Assembly: GCA_964524065.1 (NCBI GenBank)
Contig: CAZGCB010000026.1
Span: forward strand, 1-27,955
DNA: 27,955 bases
Origin: CAZADA01 sp964524065
GTDB taxonomy: Bacteria > Pseudomonadota > Alphaproteobacteria > Caulobacterales > Maricaulaceae
Reading direction: 5' to 3'
Part shown: positions 1 to 7,831 of the stretch, piece by piece
Layout of the letters: every line of letters begins with the position of its first letter
Numbering within the stretch: position 1 is the stretch's first letter
The notes under the pieces: generated by a model
The model's input: the letters and a program-made list of their open reading frames with translations, nothing else
Told to the model about the DNA's origin: nothing
The model's database searches: none
Translations under genes and position numbers: made by a program

Positions 1-396
1 CACCAGACCCGTCACCCGCTGCGGGTGGGCCTGGGCGTAGGCGAGGGCGAGGGTCGAGCCCCACGAGCCGCCAAACACCATCCAGCGCTCAACCCCACGC
101 GCCGCGCGGAGCGCTTCAATGTCGGCGATCAAATCCTGCGTCGTGTTGTGCTCCAGCGCACCCAGCGGTGTTGATCGCCCGCAGCCGCGTTGATCGAACA
201 GCGTCACCCGCCACCGCTTGGGATGGAAAAAGCGTCGCATGCCCGGATTGGTTCCCGCGCCGGGACCGCCATGCAGCGCGACCGCGGGCAACCCGCCATG
301 GGCGCCGCATTCCTCCCAATAAACTTGGTGGCCGCCGCTCACATCGAGGCGGCCATGACGGGCGGGTGCGGTGCGGGGATAGAGGCCGCGGCTCAT
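1..396 (-). CDS. pip: Proline iminopeptidase, N-terminal part (runs off the left edge)
   Basis: Alpha/beta-hydrolase that releases N-terminal proline from peptides in the cytoplasm (peptidase family S33). The visible 132 residues contain the family landmarks in order: an N-terminal RGLYPRT segment, the oxyanion-hole motif HGGPGAG, FDQRGCGRSTP, the NTTQDLIADIEALR helix, and the nucleophile elbow GGSWGSTLALAYAQ with the catalytic serine. The catalytic Asp and His lie beyond the window. I chose the ATG at 396 because it places the start just before RGLYP, as in relatives; an in-frame ATG at 411 would add five residues. The gene diverges from the exported protein that follows. The assignment is firm; only the start and the missing C-terminus are uncertain. 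Confidence 0.9.
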   Translation of the reverse strand, partial: MSRGLYPRTAPARHGRLDVSGGHQVYWEECGAHGGLPAVALHGGPGAGTNPGMRRFFHPKRWRVTLFDQRGCGRSTPLGALEHNTTQDLIADIEALRAARGVERWMVFGGSWGSTLALAYAQAHPQRVTGLV

Positions 397-535
397 TTTG
401 CGGCTGCACATTGTAAAGTCATGGTGGCATTTGGGGCTGATGCAGATTATAAGACTGTTAGTACTTATCAGCGGGGGGCTGAAAGTGGGCAAGATGTTGC
501 GGTGCGAAGAATTGGTCGAGGGTCGCGAAAGCGCA

Positions 536-1186
536 ATGAGAAAAAGGCTGAAAATGGCCGCGTGGGTTGCGGCCGTGGCCGCCACGCCCGCCTGCGCGAC
601 CATGTCGTTCGAACCTGCTGAATTGCAAGCCAAACGCACCGCCGCCGAAGATTTAAATGTGGAGCAGCACTCCCTGCGTGCGGCGGTCGATACGTTGCAA
701 GGCGCCATCCATGGCTGCGGCGTCCCGCAGGCGCCCGACATCATGCAGGTGGTGCAGGGCGGCCTGAAAGATTTCATCTTCGGCTTTAACCGTGACGATC
801 GTGAGACGCCCCAAGATCCCGCTTTGGTTTATCTGACATCGAAAATTGCGGCTGAGGCGGATGCGGCGGTTTTGGCGACGGACGTGGACGACGTGCGCGA
901 GGCGCTGCACGGCGTGAATGTCGCGGCGGCCGATTTGGCGCGCCAAACCGCGGGCGAGGGGCTGACGCTGGCCGATGTCCGCGAGATGGAGCTGGCCGTC
1001 ACTGAAGCGCGGCGCGCGCTGCGTGTCTTCACGGACGCCGCCGATGGCGTTGAGTTGGACGCCGAGGCCCATGCGATCATTCGCGCGGCTCTGAACGATT
1101 TCGAGCGTGAGCTGGATAATGCCGGCAAGGTCGCGGACGCCCTGGGCGCCCTGCACGCCAACGCTAGCTCCGCGCGTATTGGCTGA
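536..1186 (+). CDS. Small exported or lipoprotein-like helical protein, function unknown
   Basis: I do not recognise the family. The frame is open from 398, but the ATG at 536 begins a convincing export signal: a positive start (MRKRLK), a hydrophobic alanine-rich stretch and then TPACA. Cys20 could be a lipidation site, but the -3 residue is Thr and -2 is Pro, so the lipobox is poor; signal peptidase I cleavage nearby is equally possible. The mature part of roughly 195 residues is rich in Ala, Asp, Glu and Arg and looks almost entirely helical, with one internal Cys in a GCGVP segment. No enzymatic motif is visible. A periplasmic or outer-membrane-attached helical protein is the most that can be said. 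Confidence 0.6.
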   Translation: MRKRLKMAAWVAAVAATPACATMSFEPAELQAKRTAAEDLNVEQHSLRAAVDTLQGAIHGCGVPQAPDIMQVVQGGLKDFIFGFNRDDRETPQDPALVYLTSKIAAEADAAVLATDVDDVREALHGVNVAAADLARQTAGEGLTLADVREMELAVTEARRALRVFTDAADGVELDAEAHAIIRAALNDFERELDNAGKVADALGALHANASSARIG

Positions 1187-1321
1187 AAGTCCGCCGGGCC
1201 GGGCGCGACACAGGTTGACCAATCCAGCGATGGGGACTAAGCGGCCCGTCCGCGCGGTGCTCGGCGTGTGTCGTACAATCCGCATTGGTGTTAGGCCTGA
1301 CGTCCTTTGACACGCCCTCCC

Positions 1322-1927
1322 ATGATTGATCCCCAGTCCATTCCCGGTTTTTTGAGCCCACAAGAGGGCGCGCTCCTTCGCGACGCGGTCGCCGGCGCGC
1401 CGGGCGTGGGCCCTGTGTTGGAGATCGGCGCCTATTGCGGACGCTCCAGCCTTTATCTTGGCGCGGCGGCCCGCGCGGCCGGAACGCTGCTGTTCAGCCT
1501 CGATCACCATCGTGGCTCTGAGGAGCATCAGCGAGGCGAAGCGTATCACGATCCGGCTGTGTGGGACGCCGAGGCGGGGTGCGTCGACACGTTGCCGGTG
1601 TTTCGCGACGCGGTGCGTCGGGCGGGGTTGGAGGGCCATGTGATCGCGCTGGTGGGCCCCTCGGCGGCCATTGCGCGTCATTGGCGCACGCCCCTGCGTT
1701 TTCTATTCATCGACGGGGGCCACAGCCTGCAGACGGCCCTGGCGGATTGGCAGTTGTGGGCTACTTGGGTGGCGCCGGGTGGCGTGCTTGCCATCCATGA
1801 CGTGCTGCACCGGCCGGCCGATGGCGGGCGTCCGCCGCATGAGGTGTTTCTGCGTGCGACGGCTTCTGGCTTGTTTGACGTCCAGCAGCGCCTGGGCAGC
1901 CTCGTTCTGCTTAAGCGGGTGGACTGA
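1322..1927 (+). CDS. Class I SAM-dependent methyltransferase (Methyltransf_24 type)
   Basis: Rossmann-fold methyltransferase of about 201 residues. The SAM-binding glycine motif is LEIGAYCGRSSLYL near residues 35-48, followed by a FSLDHHRG segment that places an acidic residue at the end of strand 2. FLFIDGGHSLQ, near 130, is typical of the Methyltransf_24 group, which includes cephalosporin hydroxylase-like and O-methyltransferase-like enzymes. GGVLAIHDV is the late strand-5 motif. The ATG at 1322 is preferred; a TTG at 1307 in the same frame lies upstream. The stop overlaps the 3' end of the converging toroid-protein gene by 17 bases. The substrate cannot be read from sequence; the neighbouring glycosyltransferase operon makes a sugar or lipid substrate possible. 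Confidence 0.8.
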   Translation: MIDPQSIPGFLSPQEGALLRDAVAGAPGVGPVLEIGAYCGRSSLYLGAAARAAGTLLFSLDHHRGSEEHQRGEAYHDPAVWDAEAGCVDTLPVFRDAVRRAGLEGHVIALVGPSAAIARHWRTPLRFLFIDGGHSLQTALADWQLWATWVAPGGVLAIHDVLHRPADGGRPPHEVFLRATASGLFDVQQRLGSLVLLKRVD

Positions 1928-2990
1928 CCGCCGCCGAGGGCGCCGGTTCGGCCTTCGCGGCTGGTGCGCTTTGCACGTCGAACAGCCGCGCCGCGGAGGT
2001 GCGCCGTTCCACGGCGTCCCACGCCATGAGCGCCGCGCCCGCCGTCCAGGAGGGCCGCTCCTCCGGCCACGGTCGATCCTCGACGAATTGGCGCCCCATC
2101 CACAGCCCGCCATGGCCATCATCATGGCGCGCCACAGCATCCAAAAGATCGCGGGCTATGCGCCGCGCCCCCACAGCCGCCGCCGCCAGCGCCAGCTCCG
2201 CCGTTTCCGCCGCCGTCGCCCAAGGTTCGTCCCGCACGCAGCGGCAGCCCCAATGGGGGTGGACGAACTGCGACCAGCGCGCGTGCAGCCGCGCGCGCCC
2301 GGCCTCAACCGGCAGGAGGCCTGTCAGCACGGGGTAATACCAGTCCATGGCGTAGCGGGAGCGATCGGCGAAAATTTCGGGCTGCGCGTCCAGCGCTTGG
2401 CGCAGGCGCTGCGCGGCGCGCGCGATCCACGCCGAAGGCCGCCGCGCCGCCGCCAAAAGACGCGCGCCGCAACGCAAGCTGAACAGGATGGAGGTTCCGC
2501 CCGCCAAGAGCGGCTCCACATCCTCTGGCGTTTCATCGCCTTCCGGCGCACGCCAGGGAAAGGCGCCGTCACGGCGCTGGAGGCTGATGACAAAACGCAG
2601 CGCTCTCTCCGCGAGGGCCGCACCGGTTTGTAAATCGGCAATTTCTCCGGTCGTCAGGGCCAAACGCCAGGCGCCGACCGCCGGGTAGGCGCAGAAATTG
2701 GTGTCCACCACTTGCGCCGGATTGTCCGTCAGCATGCGGCGATTGTCCGCATCCATCGGCGCGGCGCAGCCCATATCGGCGATCCAAGAGCCGTCAGACC
2801 GTTGCACATCGCTGAGATGCGCCATGGCGCGGCGCGCGGCGGGAATGTCGTCCGCCACCATCAGGCCCATGGCCGCTTCGCAGTGGTTCCAGGGATCCCA
2901 CAGACCGCCATCGATCCAGTCAATGCGCCCGTCGCGATGCTGCAGTGCGCGGATGCGGTCGGCGAGGGCTTGGGGGCCGAGGCCGCTCAT
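1911..2990 (-). CDS. Alpha/alpha-toroid 'prenyltransferase/terpenoid cyclase-fold' protein
   Basis: A 359-residue protein of the six-hairpin toroid fold shared by squalene cyclases and protein prenyltransferase beta subunits. Repeated aromatic/glycine segments such as QHRDGRIDW, VQRSDGSWI, LQRRDGAFPW and DDGHGGLW resemble the QW-like repeats of that fold. Conserved-looking blocks include VDTNFCAYPAVGAWR, RYAMDWYYPVLTG and PWATAAETAE. From memory, these match an uncharacterised actinobacterial family annotated 'prenyltransferase'. No clear DXDD or DDXXD catalytic motif is present (the nearest is MDADN), so cyclase or prenyltransferase activity is doubtful. The start ATG overlaps the stop of the upstream methyltransferase gene by four bases, indicating translational coupling in the GT4-methyltransferase-toroid operon. 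A carbohydrate- or lipid-processing role is inference. Confidence 0.7.
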   Translation of the reverse strand: MSGLGPQALADRIRALQHRDGRIDWIDGGLWDPWNHCEAAMGLMVADDIPAARRAMAHLSDVQRSDGSWIADMGCAAPMDADNRRMLTDNPAQVVDTNFCAYPAVGAWRLALTTGEIADLQTGAALAERALRFVISLQRRDGAFPWRAPEGDETPEDVEPLLAGGTSILFSLRCGARLLAAARRPSAWIARAAQRLRQALDAQPEIFADRSRYAMDWYYPVLTGLLPVEAGRARLHARWSQFVHPHWGCRCVRDEPWATAAETAELALAAAAVGARRIARDLLDAVARHDDGHGGLWMGRQFVEDRPWPEERPSWTAGAALMAWDAVERRTSAARLFDVQSAPAAKAEPAPSAAVSPPA

Positions 2991-3712
2991 GCGCGCATCC
3001 CGGCGGCGTCTGCCTCGTCATCGCGGACAAAATGCATGACCACGCTTTTGCCCATGATGGGGGCCGCGACGGCCTCCAAGGCGCGCGTTAAGAGGGGGCG
3101 TTTGAGGATGTCCCACTCCAAAAACCGCTGATAGGCGCGGATCACGGGGTGATCATCGCGCCGCGACCACCACAGGCATTTCAGCCACCAATAGGGGCTG
3201 TGCAGGCCGTGGGCGAAGCCGCTCCAGACGCGCCGAAAGCCCTTCGCCTCCACCGCGCGGCGCAACGCGCCGGCATGGAAGATGCGCACATGCCCGCCCG
3301 GCTCCTTGGGATATTCCGGAGCCAGACGCCAGCAAATCGCTTCGGGCCAGGCCCGCGGCACAGACAACGCAAACACGCCGCCGCGGCGCGTGACACGGGT
3401 GATTTCCGCCAGCGCATCCTCCCATTCGATGATGTGTTCGAGAACTTCTGAGCAGATCACGATGTCAAACGCCTCGTCCGCAAAGGGCAAGCGCCGCGCA
3501 TCGGCGCGCGTCACGCCCCAGGCGCTGCTGGCGCCGAACATCTCAAAGCCGCCTGCCGTCGCGGCCAAATCCTCAGCGTCCATATCCGCGCCCACCACCA
3601 ACAGGCCTGGCGTTTGGCCCAAGGCGTGGGCGTGCCGGCCGCGGCCGCAGCCCAGGTCCAACGCGCGCACGCCAGGACTGAGGGGCAGGCGGTCAAGCGG
3701 GATGGTGTGCAC
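2987..3712 (-). CDS. SAM-dependent methyltransferase (Methyltransf_11 type), operon middle gene
   Basis: About 241 residues. The SAM site is ALDLGCGRGRHAHAL near the N-terminus, followed by VVGADMD (acidic end of strand 2), DARRLPFADEAFDIVICSEVLEH and RGGVFALSVPR, the classic order of the UbiE/Methyltransf_11 group. The C-terminal third carries an aromatic HSPYWWLKCLWW segment that may sit against the membrane or a lipid substrate. The frame is open further upstream, but the GTG at 3712 has a strong Shine-Dalgarno AGGTGGA at 3721-3727, eight bases away, so I use that start. It overlaps the end of the glycosyltransferase gene by 20 bases and runs by a four-base overlap into the toroid protein, so the three genes are coupled. 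The substrate is unknown. Confidence 0.85.
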   Translation of the reverse strand: MHTIPLDRLPLSPGVRALDLGCGRGRHAHALGQTPGLLVVGADMDAEDLAATAGGFEMFGASSAWGVTRADARRLPFADEAFDIVICSEVLEHIIEWEDALAEITRVTRRGGVFALSVPRAWPEAICWRLAPEYPKEPGGHVRIFHAGALRRAVEAKGFRRVWSGFAHGLHSPYWWLKCLWWSRRDDHPVIRAYQRFLEWDILKRPLLTRALEAVAAPIMGKSVVMHFVRDDEADAAGMRA

Positions 3713-5087
3713 GATGGCGCTCCACCTGCGTTCCGTCAGATCCGCGCGCGAGGCTGTCCTGCGCGGTCCGCGCCACGACTTGGCGATACAGGCTGACCGC
3801 CGTCGCCGCATGATCATGCCAGTTGAACGCGCTCTGCGCCCGGGCGGCCGCGCGGGCGCCTAAGGCGAGGCGGGCGGCCGGATCGTCCAACAACTCCGCG
3901 AGGGTTTTGGCCAATGCCGCATCATCGCCGGCGGGCGTGATGCGTCCGGCGTCGCCCACCACCTCCGGCAGGCCGCCGCCATCGCTGGCCACCACCGCCG
4001 CGCCGCAGGCCATGGCTTCCGCCGCGGGCAGGCCAAAGCCTTCAAACAGGGAGGGGCAGGCCACCACCGCCGCGCGCGCATAGAGCGCGGCGATGTCGGC
4101 GCTGCTCACCCCGCTCACGAAAACCACGCGTTCGCCGAGCCCCGCCGCGTCGAGTGCGCGCTTGGCCGGCCCCTCGCGCAGGCGGCCGATCACCGTCAGC
4201 TGTGTGTGCGGATGGCTGTCGCGCAAGCGGGCCATGGCCTTGATCAGCACGGCCAGACCCTTCAGCGGCACATCGGCGCTGGCGGCGGTCACGATCAGAT
4301 TGGGATCGCGCGGCGTGTCTGGGCGGGGGTGGAACATCTGGTCGTCAACGCCGTTGGCGGCGACATGGATGCGCAGCGGGGTGTGCTGGAAGTCCGTCAC
4401 CGCCTGGCGTTTGGCGGCGTCTGACACGGTCAGCAAGGGCGGCAAGGCCCGCGCCGTGCGCGCTTGGGCGCGCAGAAAACTGTGCCAGCGCCGAACCAGC
4501 ACGCGATAATGCAGCCGTCGCTCCGCCGCCAACGCCAAGCGCAGATCCACCGAAATGGGATGGTGCAAGGTCGCGATCATTGGCGCGCCGCCCTCGGTCA
4601 GCGCCCGCATGGGCCCCGCGAGGGTTTGGTTGTCATGGATGATGTCGTAACGCGCCCCGTTTTCCCGCCACCAGGCCGCAAAGCGTAGGCCGAACGCGTA
4701 CATCTCCCCAAACGCGCCGCTGTTGTGCAGCGTCCATTCCGCCAGATCCGCCGGGCGTGCGAGAAAGCTGGGCCGAAAGGCGAGGACCGCGCGCTTGCGG
4801 GCGAACAAGTCCAAGGATGGCAGCTTCACCAATCCCACGCGTGGATCGAGATCGGGGTAGGGCGGGCCGGACACCACATCCACCTGATGCCCGAGATCGG
4901 CCAACGCGCGTGTCACAGCACGCACATACACGCCCTGGCCGCCCACATGCGGATGGGAGCGATAGCTGGCGAAGGCGATGCGCAGCGGCGGCCCGTCAAG
5001 GGGCTCGGCGCCCGCATCATAAGCAAAGCCCGCGCGCGCCTCCGATCCCGTCGAGGGCGCCGGCGCCGAGCTGGCGGCGTCATGCAT
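3693..5087 (-). CDS. Glycosyltransferase family 4 (GT-B fold)
   Basis: Retaining GT-B glycosyltransferase of about 464 residues. The N-terminal domain begins with IAFASYRSHPHVGGQGVYVR, the usual GT4 acceptor-side glycine loop, and continues with ALADLGHQVDVVSG. The C-terminal domain has PLKGLAVLIKAMARL, LTVIGRL and the donor-binding signature FEGFGLPAAEAMACGAAVV with the catalytic-type glutamates. The ATG at 5087 is chosen; a TTG at 5105 is in frame. The gene opens a three-gene coupled operon with a methyltransferase and a toroid-fold protein. The donor sugar and acceptor are unknown. GT4 enzymes typically work on the cytoplasmic face on lipid-linked or small-molecule acceptors. Confidence 0.9.
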   Translation of the reverse strand: MHDAASSAPAPSTGSEARAGFAYDAGAEPLDGPPLRIAFASYRSHPHVGGQGVYVRAVTRALADLGHQVDVVSGPPYPDLDPRVGLVKLPSLDLFARKRAVLAFRPSFLARPADLAEWTLHNSGAFGEMYAFGLRFAAWWRENGARYDIIHDNQTLAGPMRALTEGGAPMIATLHHPISVDLRLALAAERRLHYRVLVRRWHSFLRAQARTARALPPLLTVSDAAKRQAVTDFQHTPLRIHVAANGVDDQMFHPRPDTPRDPNLIVTAASADVPLKGLAVLIKAMARLRDSHPHTQLTVIGRLREGPAKRALDAAGLGERVVFVSGVSSADIAALYARAAVVACPSLFEGFGLPAAEAMACGAAVVASDGGGLPEVVGDAGRITPAGDDAALAKTLAELLDDPAARLALGARAAARAQSAFNWHDHAATAVSLYRQVVARTAQDSLARGSDGTQVERHRAHHPA

Positions 5088-5202
5088 AGGGGGAAGGATC
5101 CTCAAAAAATCACGCGCACGCGTCGCAAAGAGCGTACGCTAGCGCGGCTCGACGGCGGCGCCAAATTGAACCACGGTGTTGCGTCTACTTTATCGGCGAC
5201 GC

Positions 5203-5568
5203 TCAGCGGCGCAAATCCTGAAACTCACGCCAGGCCAAGGCCAGCCACGCCAAAATGAGCGAGCCGCCGCCCACCGGCGCCACCGCGCCCATGATGGACG
5301 GCGCGCCTAAAGCCAAGGCGTAGAGCGCGCCCGAGAACAACAGCCCGCCCGCGACAAACAACCACGCCGCCAGCGGCGCCCCGCGCCACGCGCAGAACAA
5401 GCCCGCCAGCGCCGCCACGGACTGCCAAGCCGCGCCGGTGCGCAGCCATTCGCTGGCCTGGGCGTCTTCGACTCCGTGGGCGCCAAACGCACCCGCTGTG
5501 ATGGCGAGGGCGCCGTTGAGGGCGGAAAACGCCGCGCTCAACGGCGCGTTGAAGGGCAGATGTGTCAT
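5203..5568 (-). CDS. DUF423 family small membrane protein
   Basis: 121 residues with four hydrophobic segments. The AITAGAFGAHGV motif near residue 20 and SASE/ASEWLRTGAAWQ-type continuation are characteristic of DUF423 (YgdD-like inner-membrane proteins of unknown function). The open frame extends upstream, but the ATG at 5568 has AGGAG at 5574-5578, five bases away, and relatives start here. It diverges from the MFS transporter gene across only 37 bases, so any promoter must overlap the opposite coding sequence. Confidence 0.9.
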   Translation of the reverse strand: MTHLPFNAPLSAAFSALNGALAITAGAFGAHGVEDAQASEWLRTGAAWQSVAALAGLFCAWRGAPLAAWLFVAGGLLFSGALYALALGAPSIMGAVAPVGGGSLILAWLALAWREFQDLRR

Positions 5569-5605
5569 GGGAACTCCTATACGACAGGAGGCGGGAGGCG
5601 TCGTC

Positions 5606-6817
5606 ATGTCTGTGAAGGATTTCGTCACGACCAGGGTTGGGCGCCAACCCGCCTTCGGCTACGGGCTGGCCTATGGCGCGGCGTTTTTAGTGATGGGCGC
5701 GGCCATGCCCTATATGGCCCGTTGGCTGGAGCACCGCGGCATGGCCGCCGATCTCATCGGCGCCGCCATGGGCGCGGGCATGATCGCGCGCTTCGCCGGG
5801 GCGGTGCTGGGCGGCTATTGGGCGGACCGCACGGGCGATCCACGACGTGTGTTTCAACTGGCGGCCCTGTCGGTCGCCGGGGTGTATCTGCTCCACCTGA
5901 TGGTTGGCCAAGGCGCGGCGCTGTTTGCATTGACCGTTTTGGCGGGCGCGGCGACCGCGCCTCTGACCCCGCTTTTGGAGGTGAACGCCATGGCCGCCTC
6001 GCGCCGCGGCGGCTTTTCCTATGGCGCGGTGCGCAGCGTCGGCTCGGCCAGTTTTGTGGCGGCGTCCATTGTGGTCGGCATGCTGGTGGATGCGGTGAGT
6101 CTCGATGTGGTGATTGTCTGGCTGTGCGCCGCGGCTTTGGGGTGCGCCTGGGGCGGACGGATTCTGCCGGCGCGCCCCGCCGCGGCCCCAGACGGGCAAG
6201 GCGATGGCGGTCATGCGCGTCTGTCGCTGGCGCAGGTGGGGCGCTACCTCAATCGGCGGCCTGTGCTGCTGGCCTTCGCGGCATCCGGCCTCATCCAGGC
6301 CAGCCACGGCTTCTATTATACCTTCTCCACCATCGCCTGGATGGCGACGGGCTATTCCCCGACCGCCATTGGCCTTTTCTGGGGCTGGGGCGTGGTGGCG
6401 GAGATTCTGTTCCTCGTTTTCTTGGCGCGGCGGTGGGAGGTGTTCGGCCCCGCCGGCCTGCTGATGATGGGCGCGGCGGCGGGCCTTATCCGCTGGTCAT
6501 TGATGGCGTTGGAGCCGCCTTGGCCTATGGTGCTGCTGCTGCAAACCTTGCACGCTGGCACCTATGGCGCCGCGCATATGGGCATTGTGTTGTTCGTCGC
6601 CCGCCATGTGGCCCCGCAGGCGCGCGCCACCGCCCAAGCCCTGAATTCCGGCTTGACCTTTGGCGGGTTTCTGGCGGCCTCAACGGCTGTCTCGGGCTGG
6701 CTGTACACCCAGATCGGCAGTGCGGGTTATGGCGTCATGGCGGTGTTCGCCGGCCTCGGCTTGGCCTTTGCGATCCTGTTGCAGCGAGACAGCCGTCGCG
6801 GCGGCGCCCAGCCCTAG
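5606..6817 (+). CDS. MFS transporter, HcaT/MFS_1-like (3-phenylpropionate transporter type)
   Basis: A 403-residue polytopic membrane protein with about twelve hydrophobic segments. A short basic linker in the middle (QGDGGHARLSLAQVGRYLNRRP) separates the two six-helix bundles. The A-loop sequence GGYWADRTGDPRR near residue 70 matches the MFS signature. The halves resemble HcaT-like proteins, which are annotated as phenylpropionate permeases, mostly without proof of substrate. The ATG at 5606 is supported by GGGAGG at 5593-5598. Upstream in-frame ATGs would run into the divergent DUF423 gene. It ends six bases from the converging dgcA stop. Confidence 0.85.
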   Translation: MSVKDFVTTRVGRQPAFGYGLAYGAAFLVMGAAMPYMARWLEHRGMAADLIGAAMGAGMIARFAGAVLGGYWADRTGDPRRVFQLAALSVAGVYLLHLMVGQGAALFALTVLAGAATAPLTPLLEVNAMAASRRGGFSYGAVRSVGSASFVAASIVVGMLVDAVSLDVVIVWLCAAALGCAWGGRILPARPAAAPDGQGDGGHARLSLAQVGRYLNRRPVLLAFAASGLIQASHGFYYTFSTIAWMATGYSPTAIGLFWGWGVVAEILFLVFLARRWEVFGPAGLLMMGAAAGLIRWSLMALEPPWPMVLLLQTLHAGTYGAAHMGIVLFVARHVAPQARATAQALNSGLTFGGFLAASTAVSGWLYTQIGSAGYGVMAVFAGLGLAFAILLQRDSRRGGAQP

Positions 6818-6823
6818 GCGCGC

Positions 6824-7831
6824 TCAGCCCCACAAAGCGCGGTCCGGCGGCAGCATCAGCGCGCCTTCATAGGTCATGGCGTCATCACGGTCTTTTTTCA
6901 GCAAGAGGGGGCCGTCGAGATCGACCACATCAGCGAGCGGCGTGATCAGAAAAGCCGGCGCCATGGCCAGCGATGTCGCCACCATGCAGCCCGTCATCAC
7001 AATCATGTCGCGGGCCTTAGCCGCCTGAGCGAGGCGCGCGGCTTCATCAAAGCCGCCGGCTTTATCCAGCTTGATGTTCACGGCCTGATAGCGCCGCGCG
7101 ACGGTGTCCAGATCCGCGCTGGTGTGCAGGCTTTCATCCGCGCACAGCGGCGCCGGCGACGCAAACCCCTCCAGCGCCGCGTCTTGATCGGCCGGCAAGG
7201 GTTGCTCGATGAGGATCGTGTTGCGCGCCGCGGCGGCGTCGGCGAGCGCCTTGAGGCCTTCCAGATCGAGGCCTTCATTGGCGTCCAAGATCAAGCGCGC
7301 GTCAGGGCGTTCTTTGTGCACGGCCTCCAGACGCGCCAGATCGCGACCATCGCCAGCCAGTTTCATCTTCAGCACCGGCCGATCGACGGCCTTCTTCGCG
7401 GCCCGCGCCATCTGCTTGGGCGCATCGATGGACAGGGTGAAGGCTGTGATGCGCGGGCGCGGCTCCGGCAAATTGCGGTTCCAGCTCGCGCTGACATCGC
7501 GTTGCTTGCAGTCCAAATCCCACAGCGCGCAATCAAGGGCGTTACGCGCCGCCCCCGCTTTCAAGCCCGCCATCAAGAGGGGGTGGGTGGAGTCAAAATC
7601 CAGCAGCGTCGCGCTTTCCATCAGCGGGCGCAGGCTTTCGATCTGCGCCATGACGCTGTCAATCGTCTCGCCATAGCGGGCATAGGGCACGCATTCGCCA
7701 CGCCCCCGCGCATCATTTTGCTCCAGCGTCACCACGACCACATCGGCGTGCGTCTTGGTTCCACGCGCAATGCGGAAGGGTTTCGCCAGCGGCCAGCGCT
7801 CATGCGTCACTGTCAGCGTGCGCGGCTTCAC
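6824..7831 (-). CDS. dgcA: N-acetyl-D-glutamate racemase / dipeptide epimerase-like (DgcA)
   Basis: Enolase-superfamily enzyme of 335 residues. An N-terminal capping domain with GECVPYARYGET is followed by the barrel with the KxK base at Lys155/Lys157 (LKMKL), metal ligands Asp183 (LILDANEG), Glu209 (LIEQPLP) and Asp232 (CADES), and the opposite-face Lys254 (VNIKLDK). All catalytic residues of the Ala-Glu epimerase group are present. The partner gene immediately upstream is a DUF1611 protein. That pair is known as DgcN-DgcA in marine bacteria, in which DgcA converts N-acetyl-D-glutamate to N-acetyl-L-glutamate. The GTG at 7831 overlaps the dgcN stop (GTGA), showing coupling. A plain L-Ala-D/L-Glu epimerase for peptidoglycan peptides is the alternative. 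Confidence 0.82.
   Translation of the reverse strand: MKPRTLTVTHERWPLAKPFRIARGTKTHADVVVVTLEQNDARGRGECVPYARYGETIDSVMAQIESLRPLMESATLLDFDSTHPLLMAGLKAGAARNALDCALWDLDCKQRDVSASWNRNLPEPRPRITAFTLSIDAPKQMARAAKKAVDRPVLKMKLAGDGRDLARLEAVHKERPDARLILDANEGLDLEGLKALADAAAARNTILIEQPLPADQDAALEGFASPAPLCADESLHTSADLDTVARRYQAVNIKLDKAGGFDEAARLAQAAKARDMIVMTGCMVATSLAMAPAFLITPLADVVDLDGPLLLKKDRDDAMTYEGALMLPPDRALWG

Noticed and set aside
5476..6945. A 489-codon plus-strand frame overlapping the MFS gene
   Set aside because: Arginine/glycine-rich shadow of the transporter frame, which shows clear membrane helices and an MFS signature.
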